Origin: Desulfarculaceae bacterium
Lineage (GTDB): Bacteria > Desulfobacterota > Desulfobacteria > Desulfobacterales > Desulfobacteraceae
Assembly (NCBI GenBank): GCA_021737205.1
Contig: JAIPEK010000105.1
Coordinates: 1 to 7,632, forward strand
DNA length: 7,632 bases
Reading direction: 5' to 3'
Shown here: positions 6,307 through 7,632 of the stretch, piece by piece
How the letters are laid out: each line of letters begins with the position of its first letter
Position numbering within the stretch: the stretch's first letter is position 1
Notes under the pieces: generated by a model
Databases searched by the model: none
The model's input: the letters and a program-made list of their open reading frames with translations, nothing else
Told to the model about the DNA's origin: nothing
Translations under genes and position numbers: made by a program

Positions 6307-7578
6307 ATGTTAAACACAGATGATTGGACCTGGGAGGTGGGCAAGAAAACTGTGGCCGATCTGGAAAAATGGGAACAGGAGTATTCATATATAGAAGAAC
6401 CCTATGCCAGCTATGACGGTGAATCCGTTTCAGCTGTCGTCAGGAACGACGAAATGGAATTCACGATCTGCACCCAGTCGGGAGATGATTCAATTCAATG
6501 CTGGGAAAACACATATGATAAAATTTGGAATTTGAAATACGGCCCGGACAACCGGTTATCAGCTTTTGTTTCGGATATGGCCGAATGGACGGTTTCAACC
6601 GACGATCAGCCTTGGGAAAATACATACGAATTTGTATGGAAAATGACAATGAGCAACAACGGCAGTGACATTGCCGCATGTTCCCAGAGCGAACTTCAAT
6701 ACGGGGTGATCGTCAACGACAATCCATGGGAAAAGACGTTTTCCAGGCTCAACTCAATGATTCTGAGCCCGGACGCGAAGCGTTCCGCAGCCGTTGTCGA
6801 AACCGAGCCCGTACTGGAAGGGGAAATCTTCAAATTCCGGAAAGGCTGCTATTCGGTGGCTGTGGATGGAAAATCCTGGGACAAAAGTTTCATGAACGTC
6901 TGGGATCCCTGCTTTTCACCCGACTGTCAACACACCGCCGCAACCGTCCGTCACAATTATTACGAATACAGCATAGCCGTGGACGGTAAACCATGGAACA
7001 ATTCGTACGGATCGGCCTGGGAACCCTGCTTTTCTCCCATTGATTCATCCGTAACCGCACCTGTGAAACAGGGTGGAAAATGGTATCTGGCCAAAGACGG
7101 GGACATTTTCTGGGAGCGTGGGTACAACCAGCTCTGGCGTCATTTTTACATCGGGGACGGAAATACGATCGCCGCCATTGCAGCACCGGTTTACGGCAGA
7201 TGGACTTTTGCCGTGGACGATACCCCATGGAGCTCCACCTTTGATGAATATCTGACCGACCCGGTTGTAAGCCCGGGCGGCACGACACTGGCGGCTGTAT
7301 TCAAAGACAGGGGAACCTGGGGGATTGTTGTAAACGACAAGGCCTGGGAGACTCGTTTCGATATGGCCTTTCCGCCCGTATTCAGCCCGGACGGCGATCA
7401 TGTGGCGGCAAAAGTGGAAAAGAACGGCCGGTACTATATCGCCATAGACGGAAAGATACTTGACCCGGGATATAAACGGCTTGAAAATCCCGTTTTCAGC
7501 CCGGACAGTTCGCGGATTCTCATCCGGGGCATGGAAAAGGAGAAGTTCACGCGCGAAGTTATTGATATCAAAGAATAA
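6307..7578 (+). CDS. tmcD: TmcD-like tryptophan-rich subunit of the Tmc redox complex
   Basis: A 423-residue protein without signal peptide or membrane segment, hence cytoplasmic. It has 20 tryptophans (nearly 5 percent) and about nine or ten repeats of roughly 39 residues. Each repeat has a Val-Asp/Asn-Asp-x-x-Trp element, then an aromatic patch and a 'FSPDG...AA.V' element. Anchor tryptophans at 66, 103, 141, 191, 230, 269, 308 and 347 are spaced 37-39 residues, except one 50-residue step caused by an insertion around 165-180. The last repeat (IDGKILDPGY) has lost the Trp. The repeats look like beta-propeller blades. The composition, length and downstream membrane-protein start match TmcD of the Tmc complex in sulfate reducers, where a type II cytochrome c3 (TmcA), an Fe-S protein (TmcB) and a membrane cytochrome b-type subunit (TmcC) carry electrons across the membrane. 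AAGGAG (6294-6299) lies 7 nt before ATG. A possible -35 TTGCAC (6230-6235) with a poor -10 TATGCA (6253-6258) is the only promoter seen on this strand. Confidence 0.82.
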   Translation: MLNTDDWTWEVGKKTVADLEKWEQEYSYIEEPYASYDGESVSAVVRNDEMEFTICTQSGDDSIQCWENTYDKIWNLKYGPDNRLSAFVSDMAEWTVSTDDQPWENTYEFVWKMTMSNNGSDIAACSQSELQYGVIVNDNPWEKTFSRLNSMILSPDAKRSAAVVETEPVLEGEIFKFRKGCYSVAVDGKSWDKSFMNVWDPCFSPDCQHTAATVRHNYYEYSIAVDGKPWNNSYGSAWEPCFSPIDSSVTAPVKQGGKWYLAKDGDIFWERGYNQLWRHFYIGDGNTIAAIAAPVYGRWTFAVDDTPWSSTFDEYLTDPVVSPGGTTLAAVFKDRGTWGIVVNDKAWETRFDMAFPPVFSPDGDHVAAKVEKNGRYYIAIDGKILDPGYKRLENPVFSPDSSRILIRGMEKEKFTREVIDIKE

Positions 7579-7589
7579 GGAGTGTCGGA

Positions 7590-7632
7590 ATGTATACCGT
7601 TTATTCGTTTGTGACCGGACCTTTGGCATGGA
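7590..7632 (+). CDS. tmcC: Start of a membrane subunit gene, probably tmcC (cut by window edge)
   Basis: Only 14 codons are visible (MYTVYSFVTGPLAW). AAGGAG at 7577-7582 overlaps the tmcD stop codon TAA and lies 7 nt before the ATG, so the gene is tightly coupled to tmcD. The 'FVTGPLAW' opening resembles the start of NarI/DsrM-like cytochrome b membrane subunits such as TmcC, just before their first membrane helix. The assignment relies on context as much as on these few residues. Confidence 0.6.
   Translation, partial: MYTVYSFVTGPLAW

Noticed and set aside
7045..7629. Minus-strand open frame of 194 codons opposite the end of tmcD and tmcC
   Set aside because: The plus strand has a repeat-structured protein with strong ribosome-binding sites; the antisense product is low-complexity in Arg/Pro/Gly and unrecognised.

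Overview
The window looks like part of a chromosome from a sulfate-reducing member of the Desulfobacterota, probably Desulfobacterales-like. This rests mainly on the right end, which carries a tryptophan-rich repeat protein recognisable as TmcD, the cytoplasmic subunit of the Tmc transmembrane redox complex of sulfate reducers. It is followed by the first codons of what looks like a membrane subunit (TmcC-like). No insertion sequence, tRNA, rRNA or CRISPR array was seen. The gene density and operon style are those of an ordinary chromosomal region.

Layout. (1) Positions 2-1417, plus strand: the C-terminal two thirds of an EF-G-like translational GTPase, cut by the left edge. (2) Positions 1420-1530: an array of degenerate 7-bp units in two opposing orientations, lying between the convergent EF-G-like gene and a minus-strand operon. 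It runs into the 3' end of that operon. (3) Positions 4463-1499, minus strand: a three-gene operon with ATGA overlaps at both junctions, encoding PurC (SAICAR synthase), a ParB-like protein and a radical SAM protein of the spore photoproduct lyase family. (4) Positions about 6123-4558, minus strand: a two-gene operon of a calcineurin-like metallophosphoesterase and a 283-residue protein with an EGNKR motif. It has a good promoter candidate upstream and a hairpin terminator at its end. (5) Positions 6133-6306: a divergent AT-rich intergenic region. (6) Positions 6307-7632, plus strand: tmcD and the start of a tmcC-like gene.

How the genes may work together. PurC makes a purine precursor and Tmc carries electrons between the periplasmic cytochrome pool and the cytoplasmic side; these are housekeeping or core-energy functions. 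The least explained part is the pair behind purC. The ParB-like protein keeps a GxxRxxA nucleotide-binding-type motif but has no ParA beside it. The SPL-family radical SAM enzyme keeps its CxxxCxxC cluster motif but seems to lack the hydrogen-donor cysteine of true spore photoproduct lyase, in an organism group not known for spores. The metallophosphoesterase/EGNKR pair is a second gene set without a known joint function. All functional links between neighbours are inferences from gene order, overlap and motifs only.
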